Shown: positions 23,201 through 35,633, counted from the stretch's first letter. The stretch: DNA of 64,000 bases from Kalaharituber pfeilii (GCA_015179045.1 WHUZ01000006.1:992001-1056000); one strand, 5' to 3'. Numbers and translations: made by a program. Notes: a model not told the origin generated them from the letters alone.

Positions 23201-25339
23201 GTTGCACAGAGATAAAAAAGAGGAACAAAAGGGGAAGGGAAAAGAATAAAAAAAAAATTTTTATGGAAATCTTTCCCTGCTGAATGAGACTAAATCTTCC
23301 TGTAGATATTCCATAACTGCAGTGCCTCTGCCCGGGCTATGCCTCCGCCACCGCCAAAAGCACTAATTACGTGTGTCAAGGAATAGGTACAGTTATAGAT
23401 GGCAACACAAAGTGTTCTATATTGCTCAGAACTATAAATCTCCAACTCAAAAAGTCTGTAGCGAGCAAAAAAAGGAAGTCACACAACGGTGAGTATGTGC
23501 CTTGATTCAGACTCTACTTTCAGTAATACGACTTAAACGGCATGCATATAAGACGGATACGCGTGGCCTTATGCTTGCGTAGTCTGGATGCTTGCGCAAT
23601 GCCCAGACTATTATTTTCGGCCTTCAGCCGTAGGGTCTTTGCCCCTCTTGGCAGCACCCGTGCCCGTCTGGGTACGAGAACAAAACTACAGAAGGCAACG
23701 GAGCTTCTTTCAACCACAAATCGTCTCTGTCTGAATTGCTGCATTGTGGAATGTGCTCGACTGTCCATGGTACATTGTCCAAGCCTTCTTTCTTTTCTCA
23801 GAGCACCTGCATACCGATATGTATGTAGAGCGTCTCTAAGATCATGAACTACTTAAGGCCATATCTATAAATAGGCTGCCAACGTCTCAAAAAGTAGTGA
23901 TTTTGATAATGGTTTCACGGCAGCCTTGAGACTGATTTCATTGCTCGTGATGAGTATTTTTCCGATTAGTATTTTCCGCCCACTTCACAACCTCGTGGTG
24001 GCTTACGTAGCGAGACCAGTTTACTTATTTCTATTGTTGTCGTACAAGTACTCACTCTTCTTTCCGTCACGCCATAAAAAATATGCAATCCTTATTATGA
24101 TACTCTACAAAATTATAATCTAGTGACATGCAGCTTCGTCACACTGTTACCTGAAGAGCCGCAAGAAACTTCAGGTCACAAACTTTTAGAGAACAAGTTG
24201 AAAAGAACCTTAGAACGTAAATCTCATGCAACTCTTGGAGTTGCTATTGAAAAAACTTCGGTGTAACTCTAGCGGATATCGATTTTAATTGCTTGAAGAG
24301 GAGTTTCTAACGTTATAACGGTGTCCACCGAAAAGGTGAACACTAGAATACCAAGTACGGCTATATGGCAGCGGAGCAGCCCTAATCTTTGCTTCTCACC
24401 GGGTTGCCTCGATCTGTGCCGTACATTTACATGCCTACGACGATGAGTAAACATTTACTAGCAGCTTTTAGAATATGCTCGCAAATCGACCCGAACGATC
24501 AGATGTGTATATAGATTCGTTCCTATGAAGCTGTAGAGTAGAGTACATTTTGCACAGGCTCTCCGGAATACTAATTTTCTGAGACTGACGTACTTGTTTT
24601 ATTGCAATATAAAATTCCGAGTCATGATGCCAACATTGATGCCAACATAAATGTGTTGGGACTCTAAGAAATATAGTAATTAAGTACGTATCAGTCTCGA
24701 ACCAGTACGTATACCTGCAGTCTGTTCTCGTACCCAGCCTGCAGTCTCATCCCTAGTCACTGCTGTTGCATAGAGTATCCCTATTTGGCACTTGCTTCAT
24801 AAGGTAGTTATCGGTACTAGGATGCTACTGTATTTGTCTAGCACTACTTGATATCCAAACGTGAGTGATCACGTGCACCCCGACTACCGGCTGCAAGAAT
24901 TAGCCCAAGGGAAAGCCTATCGCAATCTTTATCAATATCCGCTCACTGCACCATCAATCTAGACCATAATTTCAGACAGTCGTGAACGGCTGTGTGCTGT
25001 GAATGAACTAGTGCTTCAACCAACTGCAACCCCCATCTACTACGCCCATCTAATCACCATATGCCCAATTCCCATCAAGACCACCGAGCCCCAGAATTGC
25101 CAGGAATCACTATTTCTAACACAGGCGTCTAGGCTCTGTAGGTATCATCATCGGGCCCAACTATTCCATTTAGTACTGTAATTCGAGAAAAAGATTCATA
25201 CAAGCACGCAAGGAAAAACCATACAATAGGGCATGTACACCCTATAACACCTTCACAAATTTCAACTAACTCAGATTTTTGCTGATAATACTATAATCCC
25301 TTACATGCTTTCTTTCTCTTCGTCACTCTTCTCTGCGTT
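20210..25339. other. 5 kb gene-free stretch with transposon ends
   Basis: I found no supportable gene. Frames at 21237-21698, 22315-22650 and 23542-23847 have no recognisable domains and poor agreement between strands. A frame at 22734-22937 ends in low-complexity sequence. A cluster of TTTCACTATAGC repeats (23008-23190) suggests transposon termini. Copies of the dispersed CTGGGTACGAGAAC motif lie at 23666-23681 and, inverted, at 24721-24737. Confidence 0.45.
23008..23190. repeat. Repeated TTTCACTATAGC motif, pogo-like terminus
   Basis: Six near-identical TTTCACTATAGC or TTTCACTATAAGG units recur over 180 bases, ending CACTATAGCCAGGGCCACC. Repeated CTATAGTGAA/CTATAATGAA blocks near the end are characteristic of pogo/Tigger-type DNA transposons. 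A related cluster is at 27313-27439. No transposase was found between or beside them. Confidence 0.5.
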
Positions 25340-26434
25340 CTAGTATGGGTGTGGCAATTTATCACCCCGCTCGGTTATTAACAGCAGCCCATTACTCACA
25401 ATCTCATCCTTCTTCTCTAACAATTCCTTCATATCCCAGTTACAACTGACATACCTTCCATTGAGGTATGCAGCCTCTGGGGTCGTGAGATAGACGACAG
25501 TACCTCCCGGCAAGTTCGCTTTTTCAAGTCAGTCTGTCGCCTCCTGTAACTGGGCTCTAGGAGAATCTTACGGGTATCGGTGCAGACGTGTGGCCTCATA
25601 GCAGACAAAGGGTTTTCAGGCCCAATAGTGTCCCACCACGATGTATTCACTGCACCAGGGTGGAATGAAATGCTTCTTATTCCGTCCTTTGCATGTTCTA
25701 TGCAGATTGTTAGCAAGCTTCTGATGCCTATCTCAAATTCAGGCTTACCATGACAGATAAATTCCGACAGTCTATTGAGACTAATCTTCGCAATTTGATA
25801 CGCTGCCAAATCCTTAAAGGTATAGTAAGATCCCACACTGGATGTATGTATGATAATCCCCCCCTTGTTTCCAGCATCTAGTGTGGATCTAATATACACT
25901 CTACTCATTAAGTAAGGGCCCTTCAGGAGAACTTCAATACTACCCCACCATTTGTTGGGGTCACTGTGGGCGATGTCGGATAAATGGCCTGCAATTCCAG
26001 CGTTGTTGACGAGGATGTCCGCACTTGTCCCAAGTTCCTTCTTTACGATCTCAAATAGGTGCTCGACTTGATCAAGCTTGGTGTGGTCGAGCAAAGAGGT
26101 GAAGACGCGGGCGGAGGAATTGATTGATTTTACGAGGTCGGCGGTGGCTTGCAGTTCGTCCGCCTTGGAACGGACACTCAAGAAGAACGTTGTGGCTCCA
26201 GCGTGGGCAAATTGTTCGACAATTCCCTGAACGTCAAAATTATCAATTCATATGCACTGACAAGGAGGAAAGATGTCACCATTGCAAAGGAAAGCACACC
26301 CTGCCAATACCAGCACCAGCACCAGTGATTATTACAGATTTTCCAGCAACAGCCGCTTTGAGATCAGGATTTTTCTGAGGGTTGATGTAATCATAAATAT
26401 CGTTGTGGTTGAGGGTCTTAATGAGAGTGGACAT
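25340..26434 (-). CDS. Classical short-chain dehydrogenase/reductase (SDR)
   Basis: Predicted 305 aa from four exons: 26434-26300, 26226-25749, 25697-25572 and 25518-25340, with introns of 73, 51 and 53 bases. It has an NAD(P)-binding fold: TGAGAGIG at residues 38-45 (split from GIVEQFAHAGA by intron 1), then the NNAGIAG motif. The catalytic Ser lies in HTSSVGSYY, and YQIAK supplies the catalytic Tyr and Lys. After the active site come HPGAVNTSWW and, in the last exon, YLTTPEAAYLNGRYVSCNWDM, a pattern common in fungal SDRs of about 300 aa. The last intron has a CTGAC branch point. Substrate cannot be predicted. There is no signal peptide, so it is probably cytosolic. It stands alone in a gene-poor stretch with no pathway partners. 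Confidence 0.92.
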
Positions 26435-26708
26435 CTTGAGGAGCTCTGAATTGATACAGAATAAGTGCTTCTGATGCCTGCACAGAAAGGGCTATTTGGT
26501 TATGTTTTTGATGCTAACAAGTGACGGGATGATGAATGGGAAGTTTTTCAAGGAAATTTCAGCAACCTTAAGTACTCTTTGGCCCCTTGAAATTTGCAAC
26601 ACTGCAGAACAGTTTCGAAATTGATATTCAAGGTTATTCCGAATATCCCACAATCCCCTGCAGTGGCACAGCTATGGCCTGTTGGTCGTGAGATGCATGT
26701 GAACCAAG

Positions 26709-26806
26709 TGGAGGTCTTCGGGTATGTCACGATCCGAATACCACAACTTTTTCGAAATTTTTGGAGGTCTTCGGGTATGTCACGGGCCACAACTTTTTCG
26801 AAATTT
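26709..26806. repeat. Two-copy tandem repeat, about 50 bases
   Basis: The unit TGGAGGTCTTCGGGTATGTC through ACAACTTTTTCGAAATTTT occurs at 26709-26760 and again at 26762-26806. The second copy lacks a short internal segment. It is not coding in either strand. Confidence 0.8.
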
Positions 26807-27312
26807 TCGCCAGTTGTCGGTCGTCAAGCTTCCCTTTGAGGTTGAACGCAACCGTTACTCGATTCAGCACTTCCGTATCTGGTAAGGAGCTACTCGCCTG
26901 TCAGGACTAGTCTGGATGACTAAGGAAGACCGGGTTTACTCGCTCCCGAAGTGTAAGTTTTACCCAACCAAGTGGTGAAGGGATACAGTAAGCTTGAATA
27001 AGACGAGCTTATTGTGTCAAGCTTCAAGTCGGCAGGATAGCTACACCGTGTGGGTATTTTATGTACTAAGGAACACTTAAAATGTCAATAGAAAATTTGT
27101 GGCATCTTACTCATATAGTCTCGGTAGCTGAGTTCGGAGCTGAACTTTAATACTAATTAACTTCTGTATGACTTACTAGTAATGGAAATAGCCACATTAA
27201 GAATTCAATTCGAATGGGACGGGTAGTGGTAGTGACGAATAGGGCTGGCCTGCTTGGGAATTACTGGTGCGCAGGGCAGTAGCAGGGGGCTTCTAAGGAT
27301 TTCATTAGCCAC

Positions 27313-27439
27313 TGTTCATTATAGCAAGAACAATTTGTATGTAGATAAAAATAACTTCCTCTAGATTTTTTCTCATTACACAATTTCATTATAGCAAGGT
27401 TTTCAGTATAGCGAGGTTCATTATAGCAAGGTCAGACTG
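27313..27439. mobile_element. Terminal region of a pogo/Tigger-like DNA transposon
   Basis: Read from the outside inward (minus strand from 27439), the sequence begins CAGTCTGACCTTGCTATAAT and repeats the CTTGCTATAATGAA block three more times (one as CTCGCTATACTGAA). TA adjoins at 27440-27441. Pogo-type elements begin CAGT and carry such CTATAA/CGAA repeats and TA duplications. The matching opposite end was not found in this window, so this is probably a fragment. Confidence 0.6.
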
Positions 27440-30056
27440 TACATGGAAATAAAGATCCTGCCGTTACTTGTCAGCGGCCACGGGAATTTGCGAAATCCGA
27501 CATATGTGTCTATAGTTGAATTAGATATCGGATGTTTATATAATAAATATCCAATTAAAAGTAATAGAGGCTATCGCCGAGGCGTTACAGAAACTTCTCC
27601 TCAAAAAATCCCCCAGGACAGGCTCCTCCTCTTATTTCGACCCCTAATGCAAGTTCCGCAACCGCATTGTGCGACGACGGCGGATGCCATGATATGATGA
27701 TGGCAAAAGTTTGAGAAATACCCTCTGTTACTGAAATGAGCTTGAATCATCGGCCGAGCTGGAGAATGCATTGGAATGGCGGCGTCGCCGGTGCATGGGT
27801 GAAATCTCTGAGCCCATGTGCGGGACGTGCCATATAATCAAGTATACATCGGCGTAGACTTGTGCAATTCAAACCGCTTCAGTCCCTTCGCATTATCCCT
27901 CGCAGAGACACGAACCGACGTCAGACACATGGAGAAAGTTTTCTCCTCCGTAACAAAGCCGTTGTGTACTAGGCTTCCCAGGACGACATTTGGATTGGCT
28001 TCATCACAGAAGCGGACGTTGCGGAAATGAGGTCGATGCCCGGACATTGCATAGAAGTTGAGAGGACTTTGTGCCCTCTGATAATAATTCCATATGGCTG
28101 CTGTATCATAAGCTCAATCTGTTCCGCCAAGCCCAGCTTGCTGGCAAATCCTTCCATCCCATGGAGTTTGGAGTGGCTGATGCATGTATGGGATCGATAA
28201 TCGATTGGGCCAAACGAATCACGTGTCTCGGCTTATTTTGATCTAGATCAGGTATGAGAAAAACCCAGCACATAATTCCATATCACGTGAGTAATGCTGA
28301 TGAAATGTCAATCATTAATAATATTATACCCAAGATGCTAGTCAGCGTCTGTTCTCGTGCCCAGACTCTCTTGGCACGCTTAAATCCGTTTGTGCTTCCC
28401 TTCATTTTTGGCACAATGCTTTGTTTTATTTGTACTTACAGATCATTAAGGGACTGGATTTGAAATACCAGTACATCCCGTGAGCCGCTGCCATCACCAC
28501 TGCGGAAAAGTGCTACAAAATTTTATGGTAGATTGGGAGTTTTATCTTCTAAATTTGGAGGATAAAGTAGTGCGGGGGGGAGGGGAGGGGTACTTGGTGT
28601 GCCTAGATGACATTTGGTAAAAGATGACAAAATCCAGGTCGGTAACCGAAACCGTGGGGTCCATATTGCGTCATCTCGCACAATTGTATCCGTGCGGTAA
28701 GTTGAATTTAGAAAACGGACGAAATCACAGGTGTCGCGAACCAACTGGCTCAATTTCTATCTGTGGATCGAGTGGGATTATGACAGGTGGGACTACGGAT
28801 ATGGATGACACTGTGAGAGACTCGAGCTCGAGAAACAACTCTTACCAACATGGGCTCCACACCCCCCTCACCCACACTCACACCTCAACCTTTCCACCAC
28901 ATTGATCTCTGGAACATCTCATACCTCAACGAACCCTTTCGTACCTTTCCCGCTGCTATCCATGTGACTGAAGTGTTGATCATTGGGTCAACCCCTGTAA
29001 AAAAAACGTTCAACTGTACCTATCTATCTATCGTCCATTGGCCATCGGAGCTTATGCATTCCATCGAGAATAACTCATCGCACTTGTTTATTTTCCGACC
29101 CTGTTTGTATTATGCAAGGCCAGAAGCTGTAGCTTAGCCCAGCTTATTGGAAATTATTTACTTAAGCTAAAGCTTCGGCTTCAAGTTGACACAATTTTTC
29201 ATGCTTAACCCACCCACATGTGGCTATGTTTACAGCTATGTAAATAAAAATGCACCCTTGCGAGGAGTTATGCAACAAGCAAACTAAATAACAAGTATTA
29301 ACTACTTAAGAATGTATTTACTTGATGTAGGTACCTCAGAAAGGTTTGTCTTCTTAAACATTTTTTTCTATTTTATTTATTTATTTATTTTTTGGAGGGG
29401 GAGGGGGAAGCTACTCCTCAAATGCAAACATACATGCCCCAATTGAAAACCGAAACCGGACTGCTGTAACTACATAGCCTAGCACTTTTCACCTAGGAAC
29501 ATGAAGAAAAAGCCGAAGAGAAAAAGGAAACACGAACAAGTTTCTATAATCGTATGAAAACATCTCGACGTAACAAACAAGGGCCCACACAACATGAGGA
29601 AATAAAAGTATTAAGAAATGATTGTGAAATTCCCAGGCACAATACACTCCAACAGATGGGGAAGGAACACAAAACACATGAGGGAAAAAAAAACAAAAAA
29701 AAACAGGGGACAGGTGGAAGGAACCGGGTACACCTATACAATTCCAATATGAGCGATGAACGATAAACACCCCCAAATTCCTTCTACCTCTCAGAGATGC
29801 AACACCTAACAAGTAGGACTACTCCCTCGCTCCTCGAACCCTGCCTCAATTCAGATCTTTGAAAGATGTGATACTCATGACCTTCTGCACAGTAGAGGAC
29901 GGAAAAGAAAAAATAAATAAAATAAAGTTGCATACTCATGAAACCAAATATAAAAAGAATTTTAAGTAAATAAAAACAGGAATAGAGGCAGGAGATGAAA
30001 GACTGGGGAAAAGCTACTTCCTTATTCTTCGTCCTCGTTCTTCCTTGTCCCTCTTT

Positions 30057-31493
30057 CTATGGAAGCTTCCTTAGAAATTCTACTACTGGTTTTATGTACT
30101 TCACATATACCTCAGGACTAGCCCTCTCTTCAAACTGATGTCCCTTGCCCTCGGCTACGATAAATACACACTCAACTCCACTCTGCTGTAATTTTTCTAC
30201 AAGAGTCTTGCTCTCACGAATGCTGACGACCCTATCTGCATCTCCGTGGATGACGATACTGGGGGGAAGTCTTTGTCAATCCAGATTTGCGGGAATAGGT
30301 ATTTGCATTTTTCGCAACTGGCAACCATTTCACAGCGGGCTTTGTAGTCCGGAACGTTACTCAATTGTGAGCCAAGGCCTTCCATACCGGTGAGATAGTC
30401 GAGGAACTTTCCAGAGTGGTGCAGCGCTGCTCGTAGTGCACCCCAATTCGAGCCCGGTGGCCGGGGATGTTGGTTCCAGGGATTAGATCTGTAGTGACGG
30501 TTGGTGAGGAGGAGTCCTGGCCGGCACGAGTTGCTGAATTTGAACGTGAGGAGGCTGTAGATGAGGCTGGAGACGCACGGAATCCGCCAACAACTCGTGG
30601 CGCGAGGGAGAAGGGTACGTCGGCAACTGATCTCATGACTTTAGCTTCTTCCGGAGTTGGTTTGAAGAATTTTTTGAGTTCTGGGTATTGGTGGATAATG
30701 TCTTCAATTGGCACCACAGACCTGTTCCTCGCAGGACCAGGTTCTTCACCTGACCCATCCAGGCTGTCGGCACTAGGTAGGAGCCATGGAAGGTAAAATT
30801 CTGTGAGAAAGTCTCCACCGACGCCGTACAAGGAGAAGAAGCCTTTGGGCTTGGGCTGAGCGAACAATGCTGCCAAAAAGGCTGGATATGCTCCTGCACT
30901 GGAGCCTCCGACGAATAATCTGTTTGGATCAATCTGGTGAGGGCAACCCAGTGCCCTGAGCTCCTTGTTCAAACCACCCTCCGTATCAGCGAGGAAGGCA
31001 AAAAGTGACTTGACGTCCCTCAAAATCTCGTGTCCTGTGCTTGGTATCAAGAGTCTGTAGTCTGCCGAGATGAAGCCCCACCCTCGAGATAGTGCATCCC
31101 CTGCCTTTCCAGTTAGCCGTCCTGCAGAGCCAACTGACGGTAGAAACGAAAATTGCAACAAGACGTGGAAAGGAGGAACAGGGACGCACTCTTGATATCT
31201 TTACATAAGAACTCCCTATTCCCAGATATCAGTGATCCTCCATGGAAGAAAACAACAGAAGGAACTGGGTTTCGGGCAACCTAGAGCAAAGGGATGAGAG
31301 CAGAAGTCAGAGCGAATTCAATGGGCGTCTCGACGCCCCTATACTGCTTTCTTGCCGATCACGAAGGAAGGGGAGCAATAGAGGAAACATGGAGCAGAAT
31401 TGTACAGACTTGAGAAGGTGGGGCAAAGTATATGTCCAGCTTCAGTGCCACTCCAACATCTGGATACGAGTATATGTGTGTAGAGACGGACAT
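30057..31493 (-). CDS. Alpha/beta-hydrolase (esterase/lipase family) with one frameshift
   Basis: Exons are 31493-31410, 31280-31205, 31133-30579 and 30516-30057. Exon 1 gives MSVSTHIYSYPDVGVALKLD, a typical opening. The oxyanion motif HGGS is in exon 2, ADYRLLIPSTGHEI and the nucleophile elbow GGSSAG in exon 3, and HGDADRVV and GKGHQFE (Asp and His of the triad) near the C-terminus. Removing a 62-base intron (30578-30517) joins PRVVGGFR to GALRAALHHSGKFLDYLTG in frame. A single reading-frame break remains at the run of six C (plus-strand G at 30261-30266): one more C would connect KDFPP to SIVIHGDAD. This is either a sequence error in a homopolymer or a recent inactivating deletion. There is no signal peptide. 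The substrate is unknown; the family hydrolyses carboxylic esters. Confidence 0.8.
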
Positions 31494-31584
31494 CGCAGAC
31501 TGCTGTTCCGGGCGTTACCGAGCGATGCGGGGGGGTGGGGGAGAGGGCAGGGGGGGAGTCTTAGTGGGCCCAGCCGCTTGAGAA

Positions 31585-31670
31585 AGGGGGAGGAGGTGGA
31601 GGGGGAAGGGGAAGGGGAAGGGGAAGGGGAGGGGAAGGGGAAGGGGAAGGGGAAGGGGAAGGGGAAGGGG
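31585..31670. repeat. (GGGGAA)n G-rich minisatellite
   Basis: About a dozen GGGGAA units with small interruptions lie 92-177 bases upstream of the esterase start. The G strand is plus, so the esterase sense strand is C/T-rich. The many G4 runs could fold as G-quadruplexes. The long Pro/Leu frames across it are artefacts of the repeat. Confidence 0.85.
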
Positions 31671-32240
31671 GTAGCCAGCAGCTGTCGCGTTGAGCGGGGT
31701 GCGTAGGTGGGAGGGAGGGGCAGCGAAAAGCGGGAGGGATGAAGCGGGCGTGGAGCTGGGGTCGAGGCCGAGAGGCCGGGGCTGCGGCCTGCGGGGCGTC
31801 GGGGGGGAGGCGTCGGCAGGCAGGCAGGCAGGCAGGCAGGTAGCAGGCAGGCGGGCAGGCCGACGGGCGGGGCGGGTGGCTGGCGGGGGCTGGCGGGGGC
31901 TGGCGGGGGCTACCGGGCTGGCCTCCTCCGCCTGGGTGCTGCGGTGCTGCGGTGCTGCGTGCTGCGAGCGAGCAAGCAAGATCGAGAGCCTCCGGGGCAC
32001 GGCAGGCAGCGGTGCTAGTCCGCTCTGGGGCGCATGGCACGGGTAGCTTACTTATGCAACCTAGTCTGGATGCATGCAACTGTGGCCTGTACCCGCGGTG
32101 CAGTGAGCAGTGCCACACGCCACACCTGTCCCTCCCCTCCACCGAGACTCTGCACCCCACCCATCCACGCCGAACCGAACCGAAGCAGCCGGCTAGTGCA
32201 CCACGGCACAGGCACGCAGGCAGAATGGTGTGCTAACGGA
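31671..32240. other. GC-rich intergenic island with microsatellites
   Basis: This stretch is markedly more GC-rich than its surroundings. It includes a GGCA tandem tract near 31813-31842 and three to four GCTGGCGGGG units near 31880-31912. Overlapping open frames on both strands reflect base composition rather than genes. It lies upstream of the minus-strand esterase. The remainder to 33060 has no gene, apart from A-rich runs near 32655-32706. Confidence 0.5.
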
Positions 32241-33060
32241 GAGTGTCAAACACAATTGGAAAAACATCAGATGATAGTATCACCTAGATTGGTTTATCTA
32301 TCTGGGGAGCAGGAGGGCGAAGGAACATCATAAAATACTGTGGACGATGTAAAAGAAAATGAGTGAGAAACCTAATCATGAGAAAGTCTGACTGGATTGC
32401 AATTGAGATGAGTTTCCGCCATCATCCATCCGATGTCCATGACATGACAATTCTTGCGCACACGTCAACAACAAATATCGAGTACGAGTGGTTACAACAC
32501 TACAGCTACATAGCACACTCCATCAAGAGCATTTTTCTCGCAGCTCAAGGTCAAAGTCCCTGCTGATCCCCATAGGCTCAAATTTCGCAATCGTGTGCCC
32601 TTTTACCTAGGAATAAATGTAACAAAGGGATTGTCAAGAGAGAAAGAGGTAAAAGAAAAAAAAGAAATTAAGGAAAAAGAAAAAAAAAAAAAAGAAAAAA
32701 AAAAAATCCACCATCTGGCAGTTGATACTTTTATTTCACTTGATTGAATATAAAAAGATCAAGGAATTGAACTGACAGGAATCTAGAATTGTCAGAAAAT
32801 AGAAAAGCAAAAACAAATAAATAGATTGCACATTTGCGGAAATAGAAAATTAACACGCAAACTGCGCACTGTTCCAGTTTGGGGCAAGCTAACTTTTTCC
32901 AAACATTCTAACCTCTTTATATCCAACCTTGCCTCTGATCTTCGGCCGTTGACTTCGGATGCACAGTACAAATTAGGCAGTCTCAACGTCCATCGTCGTG
33001 TGATCTGTGGCGGCTATTTACAACCGACCCAGGTCACGTGCCATAGCACAGCTGAAAACG

Positions 33061-34939
33061 ATGCCGTTTCGAGAAGCAAAAGAGGAAGATGGGGCTACGC
33101 CAAAAGAAGTATATAATTGGGGGTAAGTTTTTAATCTAACGTTCGAATGAGGCATATATTAACAATTTCGGCCACCATATGTATAGGTTGCATTGTCCTT
33201 TCCGAATTTCATAAAGAATTCAAGCTTCCAGACAAGGGTACACCAGAATACAACTTCATAACAGCAAATATCGTATCATGCCTTCAAGGAGGAACATTCT
33301 TCGGCTCGTTGTTGGCATTTCCATTGACGGAAAAGTATGGACGGGTACCAATTATGGGGTTGGCGGCTGCGGTGTTTACCGCCGGTAGTGCGATGCAGGT
33401 ACGCATTCTCCCAGCTGAACATCTCCTTTGGTAAATCAGTTTGATAAAAATCCGCCGTTAGACTTGGGCGGCTGGTTTCATCCCCCTCCTGTACGCCGGT
33501 CGCCTCGTCGACCGCATCGGCATCGGTGATAGTTCCCTCCTTGTCCCTCTATATCTAGCTGAGATGTCCCCTCCCGCGATCCGCGGGTTCGTTGTCGGCC
33601 TACATGAGATCTTTATCCAGCTTTCCAGGACCGCAGGGTTCTGGGTCAACTATGGCACATTGCACCTTTCTGGAAGTAAGCAGTGGATGATACCGTTGGG
33701 AATTTAAATGATTCCTGGGGTGTTGCTTTGTTTTGGCATGTTTTATTATACTGGAAAGTCCAAGGTTTTTGGTGAGGAAGAGGAGAGTTGAACAGGCGGA
33801 GAAGGTGCTGGGGTAGATTAGAGGATTTGGGAAGGACTGGCGGGAGAGTGAGGGTGTCAGTGAGGTGGGAAAGGAGTATGTCTCCAATGAACTCGGAGAT
33901 ATTGTAACTCAGACAGAGTAAGAGAGACGTGAGATTGCAATGCTTAGGACACAAGCACACAATGGCACAGCAGTGAGTAAATGGAAACAGTATTCGGGGC
34001 TGCAGTATCTCGTGGGTATATTCCGTCCAGGAGATCTCAAGAGACTAGGAATAGGCGTCAGTCTTATGGTTTGCCAGCAATTGACCGGTGTGAACGCAAT
34101 GAATTATTACAGGTTTGATATCCCATTGAGCTATTTTTACGAGTTAGAGGGTGAAGAAGACTCACTGATTAAAATCCAGTCCCGCTATCTTCCGCTCCAT
34201 CGGCTTTACCGGTACCAACGTTACGCTCTTCGCATCAGGCATACGCCATTGTCAAAGCTATCGCGACTCTGCTTGCCCTCATTTTCTTCATCGACCGGAC
34301 CGGCCGCACTAACTCCTCATGATTGGCGCAATGGGAGGCAGTCTGGCGATGTGGTATATCTGCGGGTTTGTCACTGCCCAAGGAATAACTGTGGACGGTG
34401 AGCCAGGTGAGAAGTCTGCGGCGGGGTGAGTGGCGATTATTTCGGTGTATATCTATGCGGTAAGTCTAGATTGCGCTTCCTCCATCGATAGCAATAGCCA
34501 GTTTCTCATTTTTGCCATACCCTGCCAGGCCTCCTTCTCGATCACGTGGAACGGCATCCCCTGGATCCATAAGCCCCCTATTACTCTCATAAGTATAAGG
34601 TATTCATGTTACTCAAATATGAACAGACTGCTCCGAAATCTTCCCTCCTCTCATCCGTACCTTCTGCGTCTCCATCACCACTGCCACGCAATGGCTCATG
34701 CAATTCGTCATCTCCCGTGCCATGCCCTATATGCTGTCGGACCTCAAAGGTGGAACATACTTCTTCTTTGCTGCATGCATGTTTGCTAGGGTCTTCGAGT
34801 GCCGGAGACGAAGGGAGTGAAACTGGAGAGTATAGATCAGGTCTTTGGGGAAAGACTAAGAGGAAGCGAGGAGGAGGAAGCAGTGGAGGAGTCGGAAAGA
34901 GAGGTCGGCGGGCGTGAGGGGGAAGGAGAAAAGATATGA
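33061..34939 (+). pseudogene. MFS sugar/quinate-type transporter pseudogene
   Basis: Fragments of one major facilitator protein run in order but not in one frame: FHKEFKLPDKGTPEYNFITA with GSLLAFPLTEKYGR (33190-33400), LLYAGRLVDRIGIGDSSLLV and VPLYLAEMSPPAIRG (33480-33600), SGLQYLVGIFRPGDLKRLG with CQQLTGVNAMNYY (about 33985-34110), FFIDRTGRTN (about 34290), and the ending PETKGVKLESIDQVFG (about 34807-34855). The RGF/PETKG pattern is that of the sugar porter family, closest to fungal quinate permease-like proteins. The first membrane helix is missing after the short first exon. An in-frame stop follows PLGI at about 33706, and at least two later frameshifts break the reading frame. The promoter-proximal splice sites still look usable. 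It is probably non-functional. Confidence 0.85.
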
Positions 34940-35414
34940 TGAGAAATGGTGGAGAACGGGAGAACCAGTTGGAACAAATCAGCTCGAAACGGAACACAGC
35001 ACGCTGCTGGCTCCTGGGCTCAAAACGGCGCGAGCATCCCGGTCGGCTTTAGCAGGCTTGAACTTGCGCAGTAGACATAAGCAGTGCCACACGGTAGATA
35101 TATAGATCCTATCTGCTGATTATACCCCAGGATCACCTGACATCTTGCACGTCAGCTTCCCAAACAAGCTTGAAATCTACCAGTCACGTGACAATATGTT
35201 CGATATATCCACATACACACTATGTAATTAGAAAGGTATTAGTCACCTTTGTCGTAAGGAGGAAGAGGTATCTTATTTAACACATAAGTTTCTACCGACC
35301 GATTCAAACAATAACGAATAAGCAATGCAACCTAACAGCAAAAATGCAAGACTGTAACAAAACCGCGTAACAAAACCACCCCTTGCCCCCACCGTGTCCC
35401 TGTAACAATACCGT

Positions 35415-35438
35415 AAAAAAAAAAAAAAAAAAAAAAAA
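35415..35438 (+). repeat. Poly-A run of 24
   Basis: A 24-base A run follows CCCTGTAACAATACCGT. It could be the tail of a retro-insertion, but I found no flanking target duplication, unlike at 494 and 3766. It lies between the MFS pseudogene and the end of the SET gene. Confidence 0.6.
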
Positions 35439-35633
35439 GATAGGGTAGGTTGTAGAGGATGATCTAAAAAATCATATAAAGCTCTATAATTGTGGAACCA
35501 CATCGTATCACCAACCGTATAAGAAGCATACGCCCCATATCAAAATGGTCTGTTTTGACAACCACACAGCATACACTCACCTGCGCCTTCCGGCCTTCTG
35601 GAAAATAAAGTATAAGTGAGTGCTATCCACGGC

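Larger units (their letters stand above)
26435..30056. other. Gene-free stretch with tandem repeat and pogo-like end
   Basis: No gene is supported. It contains a tandem duplication (26709-26806), a pogo-like terminus (27313-27439), a GGGGGGAGGGGAGGGG run near 28574-28591, an inverted copy of the dispersed motif at 28347-28369 and an ATTT microsatellite with a G-run at about 29370-29410. Minus frames at 27838-28047 and 27969-28157 overlap with balanced composition and could be a decayed gene, but I recognise nothing in them. Confidence 0.45.

Noticed and set aside
31515..32160. Long Pro/Ala/Leu-rich frames on minus and Gly/Arg-rich frames on plus
   Set aside because: Produced by G-rich minisatellites and high GC; overlapping on both strands with no recognisable content.
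35415..35438. Poly(A) run as a third retro-insertion
   Set aside because: No flanking target duplication and no match to the 42-base body.
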